In this document: piece by piece, positions 43,239-52,141 of the stretch | How positions within the stretch are numbered: the stretch's first letter is position 1 | How the letters are laid out: every line of letters begins with the position of its first letter | Program-made: the position numbers and the translations under genes | Assembly: GCF_000524475.1 (NCBI RefSeq) | Contig: NZ_BAVQ01000009.1 | Span: 1 to 64,000, forward strand | DNA: 64,000 bases | DNA from: Tomitella biformata AHU 1821 | GTDB taxonomy: Bacteria; Actinomycetota; Actinomycetes; Mycobacteriales; Mycobacteriaceae | Reading direction: 5' to 3' | The notes under the pieces: generated by a model | Told to the model about the DNA's origin: nothing | Databases searched by the model: none | The model's input: only the letters and a program-made list of their open reading frames with translations

Positions 43239-45424
43239 GCCGGGGCCATCCGGTCCGCGCGGCGGCGGCGCAGGTGCAGCCACTCGAGCACCCCCAGGCC
43301 GGCGAGCCCGACGAGCATCGCCGCGCCACCGATCTTCCAGCCTGGCGGACGCCAGGACAGCACCAGCTCCGCGTCCTGGGTTCCAGCCGGAATATCCACG
43401 GAGACAAAGGACTTGGCGACGACATCGATGGGCACGGGGCGGCCGTCGAGCGTCGCCCGGTAACCCGGCCAGCCCAGGCGTGCGAAGACCACCCGCCCGC
43501 CGTCGGCCGAGCTGACCCGCGCCCGGCTCGTCAGATCCGACTCGCCCAACGAGATCGCCTGCACACCTTGGGTATCCGCGATCCGACCATCGCGAGTGGA
43601 GACGGGGCCATCGACCCGTTCGAGCACCGAGATCTGCTGCTCGTGGCCGGGGTAGTCGACCCATTTCCAGCCGTCGGGCGCGGCCTGGCCCCGCGCGTCC
43701 GGATACAGGGCGCGCTGCAGCACCACGCGGTCCACCTTCATCAGGTCCACTACGGTGCGCCCGGTGGTCGGCTCCACCGTAAAGGCCCGCCGGAACGCGT
43801 CGGGACACACACTCATATCCCAACGCATGCAGAGCATCTCACCGAACCAGTAGTAGCCGTTGGGCGTGTAGCCGCTGGTGTAGTCCAGTTCCAGATTCTT
43901 CGCGTAGTGGCCGAACGCCAGGGAGCCGTATGCGCCGTCGAGTGATTTCTCGCCGGGCGCGATGAGGGCGCGGTCCGCGAGTTGCAGTGTGGTGCCCTCG
44001 AAGTCGGGGAACGCGGACATCATCTCCGAGCGCACCTCGGGCAGGTTCCAGCTCATCGGGGTCGGCTGGACACCTTTGACCTGGGCGTAGGCGATCGGCG
44101 GGACCGCCACGATGGCGAGGAGGCAGGCCGCGGCGACGCCCCGGTTGTGGCCGAGCCACAGCATCGCCGCCCCGAGCGCGAGCACCACGAGCACGGCCAC
44201 GAGGTGCCAGCCCAGCCGGTGCGGCGCCGCCGATGCGGAGCGGACCAGCAGCAGCGCCACGAGCACCCCTGCCGCGATCGCCCGGCGACGCCAATCGCGG
44301 GTGGTGGCGCAGCGGCCGAGGAGCACGCACACCAGCACCAGCAGCCCGATCGCGAGCATCGGCAGCACCCGGGCCGGCCAGCGCAGGGGGCCGATCGAGC
44401 CCGGACCGGCGGTCCACATCAGCATGATGACGGTGAACACCGCGACGCCGGTGAGCTCGCGCGCGGCGGACCGGGCCTTGCCCCAGTCGATGAACGCCAG
44501 CGCCGGGATGAGGAACCAGGCGATGTAGACCACTGGCATCGGCTGGACATAGCCCCACCAGGACGTGAACGCCGGCAGGGTGCTGGGCAGGCTGGCGTTG
44601 AGAGACTCCGACCACGGGACCGTCAGGAACGGGTCATTGTTGATCTGCGAGGTGCCGCGCCAGGTCACCTGCGCGGACAGCAGGCTCGGCAGGTAGGTCA
44701 GCAGACCGGCCAGCGCGGCGCACGCGGAGACGGTGAGCAGCCGCACCGACGGCTGCCAGCGGCGCTGGTAGACGACCTCCCCGATGGCGACCGCGCCGAT
44801 CATCAGGCCCGCCTCCACGGCGGGGAAGACGTACTGCACCGACATGGCCAGGTAGAGGAACACAAACGTGGGGATGGGCCCGCTACGCCCGCGGCTGTAA
44901 CGGACCCCAGACGCCCACGCGTGCACCACCCACGCGGTGCCGGTGAAGGCCGTCATCCAGCTGGCCTCGTCGAAGAACAGCAGGAAGCCGGTGAAGGGGA
45001 TCGACACGCCCGCCACCGCCGCCCACGGTGCCTTCGACCCGTACTCGAGACAGATGCGGTAGACGCCGAGGCCGAGGATCACGGCGAAGACCAGCTTCAC
45101 GACGGTGGCGTACAAAGCAAGGTTGTCGATGGACGGCGCGATCAGGTCGATCAGCAGCTGGGGCGGGTTGAGCAGCCCCACCTCCTCGATCGTGTTATTG
45201 CCCGCCATCCAGTGCTCCGGGACCATCAAAGGGAAGTCGCCGTCGCGCAGCCTGCGGCCCACCATCACCCACATCGGGGCGTACTGGGACTCCGTGTCGT
45301 CGGTGTAGAAGTGCCGCGCGTTCGCCAGCACCACGGCGAGGTATCCCACGATAATTCCGGCGACGGTGATCAAGCCCCACCGATGCACATCCCGTCTGGC
45401 CACCTCGCGGATCTCCACCCTCAT
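43235..45424 (-). CDS. YfhO-like polytopic membrane protein
   Basis: A 729-aa membrane protein with about 13 hydrophobic helices and a soluble C-terminal beta domain (ARLGWPGYRATLDGRPVPIDV) followed by a last helix and a basic tail. Such proteins are linked to glycosylation of cell-wall polymers, acting with polyprenol-linked sugar glycosyltransferases. I start at MRVEI (45424); a GTG at 45475 is possible. It is coupled to gtrA, and a family-2 glycosyltransferase is divergent, so a sugar-decoration pathway is likely. Confidence 0.78.
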   Translation of the reverse strand: MRVEIREVARRDVHRWGLITVAGIIVGYLAVVLANARHFYTDDTESQYAPMWVMVGRRLRDGDFPLMVPEHWMAGNNTIEEVGLLNPPQLLIDLIAPSIDNLALYATVVKLVFAVILGLGVYRICLEYGSKAPWAAVAGVSIPFTGFLLFFDEASWMTAFTGTAWVVHAWASGVRYSRGRSGPIPTFVFLYLAMSVQYVFPAVEAGLMIGAVAIGEVVYQRRWQPSVRLLTVSACAALAGLLTYLPSLLSAQVTWRGTSQINNDPFLTVPWSESLNASLPSTLPAFTSWWGYVQPMPVVYIAWFLIPALAFIDWGKARSAARELTGVAVFTVIMLMWTAGPGSIGPLRWPARVLPMLAIGLLVLVCVLLGRCATTRDWRRRAIAAGVLVALLLVRSASAAPHRLGWHLVAVLVVLALGAAMLWLGHNRGVAAACLLAIVAVPPIAYAQVKGVQPTPMSWNLPEVRSEMMSAFPDFEGTTLQLADRALIAPGEKSLDGAYGSLAFGHYAKNLELDYTSGYTPNGYYWFGEMLCMRWDMSVCPDAFRRAFTVEPTTGRTVVDLMKVDRVVLQRALYPDARGQAAPDGWKWVDYPGHEQQISVLERVDGPVSTRDGRIADTQGVQAISLGESDLTSRARVSSADGGRVVFARLGWPGYRATLDGRPVPIDVVAKSFVSVDIPAGTQDAELVLSWRPPGWKIGGAAMLVGLAGLGVLEWLHLRRRRADRMAPA

Positions 45425-45559
45425 ATCCAATCCGGCCAGCGAGGACCTTGTCGTGTGCACGCTCGTGATGTGCACGTTAACAGCGCTGTGAGACGGCCAT
45501 CACGGCGCGTGTTATTGTTCGCGGCGGCGTAGTTCTCACAGCGCCCGGGAGGAGATTCG

Positions 45560-46525
45560 GTGCACTCGATCTCCATTGTGGTACCCGTGTATCAGGGAGA
45601 GCAGACAATATCCGCGCTGGTCCACGAGCTGGACGCACTTGCCGGCCCCTGCGTGACCCCCGGCGGCGCGGAGTTCTCCGTCGACGAGATCGTCTTGGTC
45701 CACGACCATGGCCCCGACGAGTCGGACCGGGTGCTCCTCGACCTGGAGCGCCGCTTCGGCCAAGTGCGGGTGGTGTGGCTCAGCCGCAACTTCGGCCAGG
45801 ACGCCGCGACCATCGCCGGGCTGGCGGCGGCGCGCGGCGAGTGGATCGCCACCATGGACGAGGACGGGCAGCACGACCCCGCGTTCATCGGCGCGTTCCT
45901 CGACGCGGCGATCGCCGACCGCGCCGACCTCGTGTACTCCAGCCCCACCAACACCCGCCCGCACGGGCTGCTGCGCAACCTCACCTCCCGCGGCGCAAAG
46001 ATGGTGCTGTCCACCGTGTTCGCGTTCCCCGCGTCGACCCGGTTCGAGAGCTTCCGGCTGATCCGCGGCGACATCGGCCGCCAGTTGGCCGATGTCGCCG
46101 CCAACGGCGCCTACCTCGACGTGGCGCTGACCTGGGTGGTGGGCGAGACGGCCACGGTGCCCGTCGTCCTGCGCGCGGAGGGCCGTGAGGAGTCCGGCTA
46201 CAACTACCGGCGGCTGTTCGCGCTGTTCTGGAAGATGGTGCTGTGCAGCGGGACTCGCGGCCTTCGCCTGGTCAGCCTGCTCGGGATCACCCTCACGATC
46301 GTCGGCGCGGTGATGGCCGTGGTGATCATCGTCCAGGCGCTCGCGGATGGCGGCGCCAACCCGGAGGGCTGGGCGTCGATCGTCGTGGTGCTGCTGGTGT
46401 GCTCCGGGGCGACCCTGCTGTCCCTCGGGCTGATCGCCGAATACCTCGGGGTGGCTCTGCACATCCTGGTGGGCAAGCCCCTCTACCTGACTGTCGACGC
46501 ACCCCGGCCCGGCATCGCCGAATGA
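45560..46525 (+). CDS. Family-2 glycosyltransferase (polyprenol-phosphate sugar type)
   Basis: A 321-aa GT2 enzyme starting at GTG 45560 after GGAGGAGA. N-terminal SIVVPVYQGEQ, the metal-binding MDEDGQHDP, and two C-terminal membrane helices (VSLLGITLTIVGAVMAVVIIV and VVVLLVCSGATLLSLGLIAEYL) match GtrB/dolichol-phosphate-mannose synthase-like enzymes. It transfers a sugar from a nucleotide donor to polyprenol phosphate at the membrane. The next gene, a sugar aminotransferase, overlaps by ATGA. Together with GtrA and the YfhO-like protein it suggests a complete lipid-linked sugar flipping route. Confidence 0.88.
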   Translation: MHSISIVVPVYQGEQTISALVHELDALAGPCVTPGGAEFSVDEIVLVHDHGPDESDRVLLDLERRFGQVRVVWLSRNFGQDAATIAGLAAARGEWIATMDEDGQHDPAFIGAFLDAAIADRADLVYSSPTNTRPHGLLRNLTSRGAKMVLSTVFAFPASTRFESFRLIRGDIGRQLADVAANGAYLDVALTWVVGETATVPVVLRAEGREESGYNYRRLFALFWKMVLCSGTRGLRLVSLLGITLTIVGAVMAVVIIVQALADGGANPEGWASIVVVLLVCSGATLLSLGLIAEYLGVALHILVGKPLYLTVDAPRPGIAE

Positions 46526-47661
46526 CCGACGAGCGCATCCTCTTCAGCCGGCCGTTCCGAGCCGCCGCCGAGCTGGCGAACGTGGCCGTGGTGCTCGGCT
46601 CGGACCACGTGCACGGCGACGGCCCGTTCACCGGCTCCGCGACCGCTCGCCTGCGGGCGATCACCGGCGCGCCGCACGCCCTGCTCACCACATCCTGCAC
46701 CCACGCCCTCGAGCTCGCGGCGCTGCTGCTGCAGGTGGGCCCGGGCGACGAGGTGATCGTGCCCAGCTTCGCCTTCACCTCCGCCGCGACTGCCGTGGCG
46801 CTGCGCGGGGCGACGGTCGTATTCGTCGACATCGACCTCGCCACCGGCAACATCGACGTGGCCGCCGTCGCCGACGCCATCACCGCGCGCACCAAGGCCG
46901 TGGTGGCGCTGCACTACGGCGGGGTGGCTGTCGACCTGGCGCCGCTGCTGGAACTGACGGCGCAGCACGGCATCTCGCTGATCGAGGACAACGCGCACGG
47001 GCTCGGCGGAACCTGGCGCGGGCGCATCCTTGGCACCATCGGCGACATCGGCACCCAGAGCTTCCACGACACCAAGAATGTGCACTGCGGCGAGGGCGGG
47101 GCACTGCTGCTGACCGACGAGAAGCTGATGTGCCGGGCCGAGCTCATCCGCGAGAAGGGCACCGACCGGGCGAGTTTCCTGCGGGGCCAGGTGGACAAGT
47201 ACTCCTGGCAGGACATCGGCTCCAGCTACCTGCCCAGCGAGCTCAACGCCGCGGTGCTCGACGCGCAGCTCGCAGAGTTCGACACCATCCAGGCCGGCAG
47301 GCACCGCGTGTGGGACATCTACCGGGCCGAGCTGTCGGACTGGGCGCTCCGCCGCGACGTCCACCTCATGACCATCCCGCCCGAGCGGGGGCACACGGCG
47401 CACCTGTTCTACCTGCGCATGCCCAGCCCGGACCTGCGTGATGGCCTGATCGCGCACCTCGCGCAGCGCGGGGTCTCCGCGCCGTTCCACTACATCCCGC
47501 TGGACTCGAGCCGGGCCGGCCAGAAGTACGGCCGCACGCCCGTGCCCTGCGTGCGCAGCGCCGAGTTCTCCTCGACCATCCTGCGGCTGCCCCTGTGGCC
47601 CGACCTCCCGGATGACCAGGTGGCGCGCGTCGTCGACGGGGTCATCGCGTACAGCAGGTGA
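46522..47661 (+). CDS. DegT/DnrJ/EryC1/StrS-family sugar aminotransferase (WecE-like)
   Basis: A 379-aa PLP enzyme. The PLP lysine lies in SFHDTKNVHCGEGGAL. FTSAATAVALRGATVVFVDID and IEDNAHGLGG are family signatures. Its opening (ILFSRPFRAAAELANV) resembles dTDP-4-keto-6-deoxyglucose transaminases (WecE/RffA). It probably makes an amino-deoxy sugar nucleotide that feeds the preceding glycosyltransferase. The start is fixed by ATGA overlap. Confidence 0.88.
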   Translation: MTDERILFSRPFRAAAELANVAVVLGSDHVHGDGPFTGSATARLRAITGAPHALLTTSCTHALELAALLLQVGPGDEVIVPSFAFTSAATAVALRGATVVFVDIDLATGNIDVAAVADAITARTKAVVALHYGGVAVDLAPLLELTAQHGISLIEDNAHGLGGTWRGRILGTIGDIGTQSFHDTKNVHCGEGGALLLTDEKLMCRAELIREKGTDRASFLRGQVDKYSWQDIGSSYLPSELNAAVLDAQLAEFDTIQAGRHRVWDIYRAELSDWALRRDVHLMTIPPERGHTAHLFYLRMPSPDLRDGLIAHLAQRGVSAPFHYIPLDSSRAGQKYGRTPVPCVRSAEFSSTILRLPLWPDLPDDQVARVVDGVIAYSR

Positions 47662-47846
47662 CCCCGGGTGGAATGCGGATCGCCCCCGGCCGCAATGGGC
47701 CAGGGGCGCCAATGAACGCGAGGATCACCGCCAGCTGATAAAGCCGGCCGTCACGGGCGGCGACCGGTTCGCGTCTTAGGTGGCGAACAATTCAAACGCA
47801 GATGGCCCCCGGAATTCCGGGGGCCATCCGAGCATTTTTGCGCTGA
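47662..47846. other. Intergenic region with terminator palindrome
   Basis: About 185 bp after the aminotransferase. Nothing coding is convincing. The perfect palindrome GATGGCCCCCGGAA-TTCCGGGGGCCATC (47801-47828) is annotated separately. Confidence 0.5.
47801..47828. terminator. 28-bp perfect palindrome, terminator
   Basis: A 14-bp stem with no fixed loop (two complementary halves touching at 47814/47815). It lies 18 bp beyond the stop codon of the minus-strand 21-aa peptide gene and is followed by TGCGTTTG on that strand. On the plus strand it is followed by CGAGCATTTTTG, so it may work both ways. Confidence 0.65.
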
Positions 47847-47912
47847 TTAAAGAATGATTCCGAGGCCGATGAGCAGGCCAACAACGGCCAGTCCGAGAGA
47901 TCCGAGCAGCAT
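47847..47912 (-). CDS. 21-aa hydrophobic peptide
   Basis: ATG at 47912 opens a 21-codon frame rich in Leu, Gly, Ile and Val (MLLGSLGLAVVGLLIGLGII start), with no charged residue at all. AAAGGG lies 7 nt upstream. A promoter-like TTGTTG-17-TATGGT lies about 35-65 bp upstream, and a strong palindrome terminator follows the TAA. The peptide could be a membrane microprotein, a type-I toxin-like peptide or a regulator of the neighbouring operon. I do not recognise a family. Confidence 0.55.
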   Translation of the reverse strand: MLLGSLGLAVVGLLIGLGIIL

Positions 47913-47946
47913 GATGCATCCCTTTCAGATAGTTGGATATTTTCTA

Positions 47947-47975
47947 CCATAGACAAATTTGTCGCATTCAACAAC
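47947..47975 (-). promoter_or_regulatory. AT-rich promoter with 12-bp palindrome upstream of the 21-aa peptide
   Basis: In GC-rich surroundings the minus strand reads TTGTTG (-35-like), then a 17-bp spacer and TATGGT (-10-like). The spacer contains the perfect palindrome GACAAATTTGTC (47952-47963), which would suit a repressor site. Positions are by eye. Confidence 0.4.
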
Positions 47976-47988
47976 TTTCAATTACTTC

Positions 47989-49437
47989 TTACCGATCGGG
48001 AAGGCCATCCAGCGGATCTAACTGCCACCCGGCCCCGACGCGAATCAGGTTGCGGGCCAGCGGCATCTGGTGCGAGGCGCTCTCCACGATGTGCATGAGG
48101 TAGCCGGCGGTGTTGACGAATACCACGATGTCCCCCACCGCGAGTCCACGGGGAAAGCGCATGCGCCGCAACGTGATCAGCTCTGCCTCGATGCAATACG
48201 CGCCCACCAGGAAGCCCTCCGCCGCCGGCGAGCGGTCCGCCGCGGGATCGGGGTTGGGCAGCAGGATCGGGTCCACAAGGAAGTCGTCCGCCGCGGACCG
48301 GCACTGGGTTCGGTTCATTGCCAGCACCGCGAGCCACGAGCCGTCCGCCAGCTGCTTGCGCGCCTCCACCCGGGCCGCTGTCAGTCCGCAGCCCTCGAGC
48401 AGCGCGCGCCCCGGCTCCAGCTGCAGCGCCAACCCCAGTCGGCGCAAGCGGACGGCAGCGCTCTCTCCTGCCCCGCCCGCAGGGGTTCCGTCCAGAATCT
48501 GCCGCAGCCAGTCACCGACGATCGTCTCCTGCCAGGCCGGGTACACCGCAGGCGCACCGTGGATCTGTCCGCCGTGGACCGCGAGGCCGAGGCCCTTATT
48601 GCGCCACGTCTGCTCGGGCCCGTCGCCCAGCAGGCCCGCTCGGTGCGCCTGCCAGAACTCCTGCCACGGAGCGGGGTCGTCCAGGTAGCGGATGGGGATG
48701 CCGCCGCCCAGGTCGACAAAGCGCAGCGTGGCCCCGGTCTGCTCCACCAGGTCGAGCATGCGGTGCAGCATGACGACTCGGTCGCCAATGTCGTAGCCGT
48801 CCAGGTGCACGTGCAAGCCGACAACCTCGACGTGCGCGCCGGGATCCGTGAGCAGCCCGCGGACCTCGCCCACCGGCAGGCCAAAGCGCGACAGCGGCCG
48901 GTGCGGCAGGTCCGGGGCCACGCGCGGCGCGATGCGGGCAAAGATCCCGTTAGCCGCCGCGCACGCCCGGATCGCCGCCAGCTCGTCGGCGCTGTCGACC
49001 GAGATCGCCACCCCTGCGCGGATCGCACGGTCCAGCACCCGCGCGGGCTTGACCGCCGCAGTCAGGATGACCTTTTCTGGTTCCACCCCGCGGGCGAGCA
49101 CCTGCGCCAACTCGTCGTCGCTGGAGACGTCGATGCCATGGCCCGCGGCGGCGGCCTGATCCACCAGAGCCAGTGCCTTATTCGCCTTGCGCGCGAAGCA
49201 AATTCGGACCGTGACCCCCAGCTCGGCCCCGGCCGCCACCAAGGCCGCCGCATTCGCTGTCAACGGTTCAGGGTCGATGAGGTTCACGGGGGAACCGTGC
49301 GCGGTCAGCAGCTCGGCCAGCCCCACGTGGTCCAACGTCTCGACTTGCCATGGCCGCAGCCGGCCCGGCAGCGGCACCAGCCCCGCCATCGCGTCCCGGA
49401 GTCCGGGCGCTGGGCCCGCGGCGTGCTCGTCCATCAC
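47989..49437 (-). CDS. Y4yA-family PLP-dependent decarboxylase-like protein
   Basis: A 482-aa fold-III PLP enzyme resembling diaminopimelate and ornithine decarboxylases. The PLP lysine is in FARKANKALAL near residue 84. VHLDGYDIGDR, FVDLGGGIPIRYLDDP and GAYCIEAELITLRRMRFPRG mark the barrel and the second domain. The family is named after rhizobial Y4yA. It is third in an operon with a SbnA-like enzyme and a FAD/NAD(P)-binding protein. It may decarboxylate an unusual amino acid, much as SbnH does in staphyloferrin B synthesis; the product here is unknown. Confidence 0.82.
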   Translation of the reverse strand: MMDEHAAGPAPGLRDAMAGLVPLPGRLRPWQVETLDHVGLAELLTAHGSPVNLIDPEPLTANAAALVAAGAELGVTVRICFARKANKALALVDQAAAAGHGIDVSSDDELAQVLARGVEPEKVILTAAVKPARVLDRAIRAGVAISVDSADELAAIRACAAANGIFARIAPRVAPDLPHRPLSRFGLPVGEVRGLLTDPGAHVEVVGLHVHLDGYDIGDRVVMLHRMLDLVEQTGATLRFVDLGGGIPIRYLDDPAPWQEFWQAHRAGLLGDGPEQTWRNKGLGLAVHGGQIHGAPAVYPAWQETIVGDWLRQILDGTPAGGAGESAAVRLRRLGLALQLEPGRALLEGCGLTAARVEARKQLADGSWLAVLAMNRTQCRSAADDFLVDPILLPNPDPAADRSPAAEGFLVGAYCIEAELITLRRMRFPRGLAVGDIVVFVNTAGYLMHIVESASHQMPLARNLIRVGAGWQLDPLDGLPDR

Positions 49438-49447
49438 AGCTCCTCCG

Positions 49448-50989
49448 TCATCTCACACTCATCTTGAGGTCCGAGCCGAGCCGGGCCGCCATCCGGGCGC
49501 CCCAGCGGTCCAGTCCTGGATGCTGGACCCGGGTCAGCGTGTCGTTGCCGATGACGACGTCCTCGGTGACACGTCCCGCCGCAGAGAGCCCCGGAACCGG
49601 CGCGCCGTCGGCCCCGATCACCCGGGCCTGCCCGTCCACGTCGACTCCCCGGCGCGCGCCCCTAGTCCGGGCCAGGCCACGCTCGGCCAGCGCGGACCAC
49701 AGCGCCGACCCCAGGTGCAGACCCGGTGGCGCGAGCACCGCGTCCACCACGAGCCCGGCGCCGGTGGCGCGCACCGCGTCCGGGAGGGTGCCCCCGGCGC
49801 GGACCCGCAGGCGGCCGGACGCCAACAGCCCCGCGAGGATGCGCGCGTTGACCAGGGGCGGGCCGAACGCCAGCCGTTCGAGCTCCGGGCTCAGCTCTCG
49901 GTAGCCGGGCCAACCGGCGGGGTGCGGGCCGCAGTCCTGCTCAGCGCGCGCGACCACCACCGGATACAGCCAGCGCCAGGCCTCTCCGAGCGCCCAGCGG
50001 GCATCTGGCGGCCGCCGCCCGCTGGCGATGGAGATGGAGGTGCGCAGCCGGCGCAGCGCCTGCGCGGTCACGTCTCCTGCAACGCTCACGGGTGCCGTCA
50101 GCCGCGCCCACTCCCGGTCGATCTCCCCCGCACGCCCGGGGCCGAGGAGCATCGCCGCCGCGTCCTGGATCAGTGGGCCCAGCGGCCGCTCGCCCGCCCA
50201 CGCCTCCGGTCCGCCGACGGGCATCGCCGCGCGCAGCCGCGCCCGCACCACGTCGCCGGGCTTGGCCTCCATGAGACGGCCGGTCCGACTCCACCAGGTG
50301 AGCCGCGGGCGCTGGCCCCCGCCCTCGGAGGTGAATGCGAGGGCAGTGTCGATCGCCGTGAGCGCCGCGCCGCGGATGAGCACTGCGGCCTGCGGGCCCG
50401 CCACGTCCGCCGCCCGGGCAACCAGGCTCGGCAGCGGCAGCGCCTGGATCGCCGCGACACCCTCGACCCGTCCGGGCAACTGTCCCGGCCAGGTGGGCGC
50501 GTGGCCGGTCAGGACCAGCACCTCGTCGAAGTTCCCGTACGACGCCTGGCCGGTCTGGATTCGCCACCGCCCGGGCGCGCGCTGATCAGGCTCGGTCAGC
50601 AGGGCGAACTCCCGCACGTGGCACAGCCGATCGCCCCAGTGCTCGGCCAGCCGACCGGCCATCGCCGTCAGATAGCGCCCCGCGAGGGCCCGCGCGGGGA
50701 ACTGGTCGCCGTCGTGCGCGCCGGTCGCCCGCCGCCAGTCCTCAAAGGACGGCAGGAGCCGCGCCGGCCCGCCGGGGACCGCCAGGCCGGCGTCGATGGC
50801 GTCGGCCCGCAGGTTCAAGCGCGCCCAGCCCGGCAGGTCAGCCTCATAGGCCGCCCCGACGCCGAGGTCCGTGGACGGGTCGAAGATCGTCACCGTCGTC
50901 GCAGCCGCGCACACGCCGTGCGCCACAAGGCGTTCCAACGCGAACACCGCGCGCGGGCCACCGCCGACCAGCGCGATCGAGCCGCCCAT
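49448..50989 (-). CDS. FAD/NAD(P)-binding protein
   Basis: A 513-aa protein with a single dinucleotide-binding start (SIALVGGGPRAVFALERLVAHG) and a middle part with LTGHAPTWPGQLPGRVEGVAAI, like the FAD-NAD(P)-binding family that groups with lysine/ornithine N-hydroxylase-like flavoproteins. It may oxidise or hydroxylate an intermediate of the operon. The start at ATG 50989 overlaps the SbnA-like stop by one base (TGATG). The larger open frame upstream is spurious. Substrate unknown. Confidence 0.75.
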   Translation of the reverse strand: MGGSIALVGGGPRAVFALERLVAHGVCAAATTVTIFDPSTDLGVGAAYEADLPGWARLNLRADAIDAGLAVPGGPARLLPSFEDWRRATGAHDGDQFPARALAGRYLTAMAGRLAEHWGDRLCHVREFALLTEPDQRAPGRWRIQTGQASYGNFDEVLVLTGHAPTWPGQLPGRVEGVAAIQALPLPSLVARAADVAGPQAAVLIRGAALTAIDTALAFTSEGGGQRPRLTWWSRTGRLMEAKPGDVVRARLRAAMPVGGPEAWAGERPLGPLIQDAAAMLLGPGRAGEIDREWARLTAPVSVAGDVTAQALRRLRTSISIASGRRPPDARWALGEAWRWLYPVVVARAEQDCGPHPAGWPGYRELSPELERLAFGPPLVNARILAGLLASGRLRVRAGGTLPDAVRATGAGLVVDAVLAPPGLHLGSALWSALAERGLARTRGARRGVDVDGQARVIGADGAPVPGLSAAGRVTEDVVIGNDTLTRVQHPGLDRWGARMAARLGSDLKMSVR

Positions 50990-52083
50990 CAGGCCGGCTG
51001 CGCCAGCGCGCCCGCGGCGGCAGGCTCGGCGCGCCGCGCGAGCGCGCCCACGATCTCGTCCACCCCCGCCGGCGAAAGACCCAGCTCGCGCTCGAGCCAG
51101 TCTGGGTTGTAGAGCGTGTCGAGGTAGGCCTCTCCGCCGTCGTGCGCGAGCATCGCCACCGTCTGATCGGCCGCCAGGCCCGCGGCGATCCGGGCCGCCG
51201 CCGCCACCACCGCGCCGCCGGAGGCACCGCACAGCAGTGCCTCGCGCCGCAGCATCAGCTGGGCGCCCGCGACGCAATCCTCGTCCGAGACCATCACGAC
51301 GTCGTCCGGCCGGGCCCGCCCCGCCAGGGTGGGGATCACGCCGGCGCCGATCCCAGGAAAGCGCCGCGGCCCGCTCGATGCCCCGAAGATGATGCTGCCC
51401 CGGGTATCGACAGCCACGAGACGGGTGGGGACCTGACGGCTGTCGATGTAGTCCCGCAGGCCCGAGAGCGTGCCGCACGAGGACGCCGCGACGACCACGA
51501 CGTCCGGCGGGCTGCCGGCCTGCGCCCACAGCTCGGCGGCGGTGCCGGCGCAGTGCGCCGCGGGGTTCACGGGGTTCGCGTACTGGTTGGGCCAGTGCCA
51601 GCCCGGATGCGCGGCCAGCGCCGCGCTGACCGCCGCGATCCGCGCGGGCAGCCACTCCCCGCTCACCGGATCCGGCTCGGTCACCCGCATGACATCGGCC
51701 CCATACGCCCGCATCAGGTCCACCTGCCGCGGGTTGGTGCGCGGGTCGACGACGGCGTGGAACGTCACGCCCCGTAGGCAGCACTGCTGGGCGAGGGCGA
51801 CGCCGAGGTTGCCGGAGGTGGACTCGATCACGTGCCCGCCGGTCCGCAGCCCGCTGTGGGCCATCGCGGCGGTCATCATCGCGTCGGCCACCCGGTCCTT
51901 CGCGCTGCCCGCGGGGTTCATCCGCTCCCACTTGACCAGAACCTGCGCGGGCGAGCCTTGAAAAAGCCGGTCCAGCCTGATCAACGGGGTGTTCCCGATC
52001 AGGCCCCGCATGCCGGACACGACGCCGGGCAGCGCAGTCCCGTCATTGTCTCCGCCGACCTCACTCGCACGGTGTTTTCCCAT
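50989..52083 (-). CDS. Cysteine-synthase-like PLP enzyme (SbnA/Y4xP type)
   Basis: A 364-aa fold-II PLP enzyme. GLIGNTPLIRLDRLF opens the domain, PAGSAKDRVADAM holds the PLP lysine (about residue 62), and STSGNLGVALAQQC is the asparagine loop. C-terminal residues beyond 320 resemble SbnA, which makes N-(1-amino-1-carboxyl-2-ethyl)-glutamate from O-phosphoserine for diaminopropionate synthesis, better than true CysK. First gene of the three-gene operon. Upstream (52084-52141) is a short AT-containing gap with no IdeR box. Confidence 0.85.
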   Translation of the reverse strand: MGKHRASEVGGDNDGTALPGVVSGMRGLIGNTPLIRLDRLFQGSPAQVLVKWERMNPAGSAKDRVADAMMTAAMAHSGLRTGGHVIESTSGNLGVALAQQCCLRGVTFHAVVDPRTNPRQVDLMRAYGADVMRVTEPDPVSGEWLPARIAAVSAALAAHPGWHWPNQYANPVNPAAHCAGTAAELWAQAGSPPDVVVVAASSCGTLSGLRDYIDSRQVPTRLVAVDTRGSIIFGASSGPRRFPGIGAGVIPTLAGRARPDDVVMVSDEDCVAGAQLMLRREALLCGASGGAVVAAAARIAAGLAADQTVAMLAHDGGEAYLDTLYNPDWLERELGLSPAGVDEIVGALARRAEPAAAGALAQPA

Positions 52084-52141
52084 ATTTCAAAATGGTACGC
52101 ACGGTTGCCCCGGGTCGCAGGACTTACCGAGAGGCCCGGCC

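Noticed and set aside
45424-45475. GTG start at 45475 for the YfhO-like gene
   Set aside because: The added 17 residues are not hydrophobic and no ribosome-binding site precedes them.
48070-49467. Plus-strand frame of 465 codons antisense to the Y4yA-type gene
   Set aside because: Low-complexity His/Arg/Gln-rich composition and no domain.
52084-52141. Iron box upstream of the SbnA-like operon
   Set aside because: Siderophore-like genes invite an IdeR box, but no TTAGG...CCTAA-type sequence is present.
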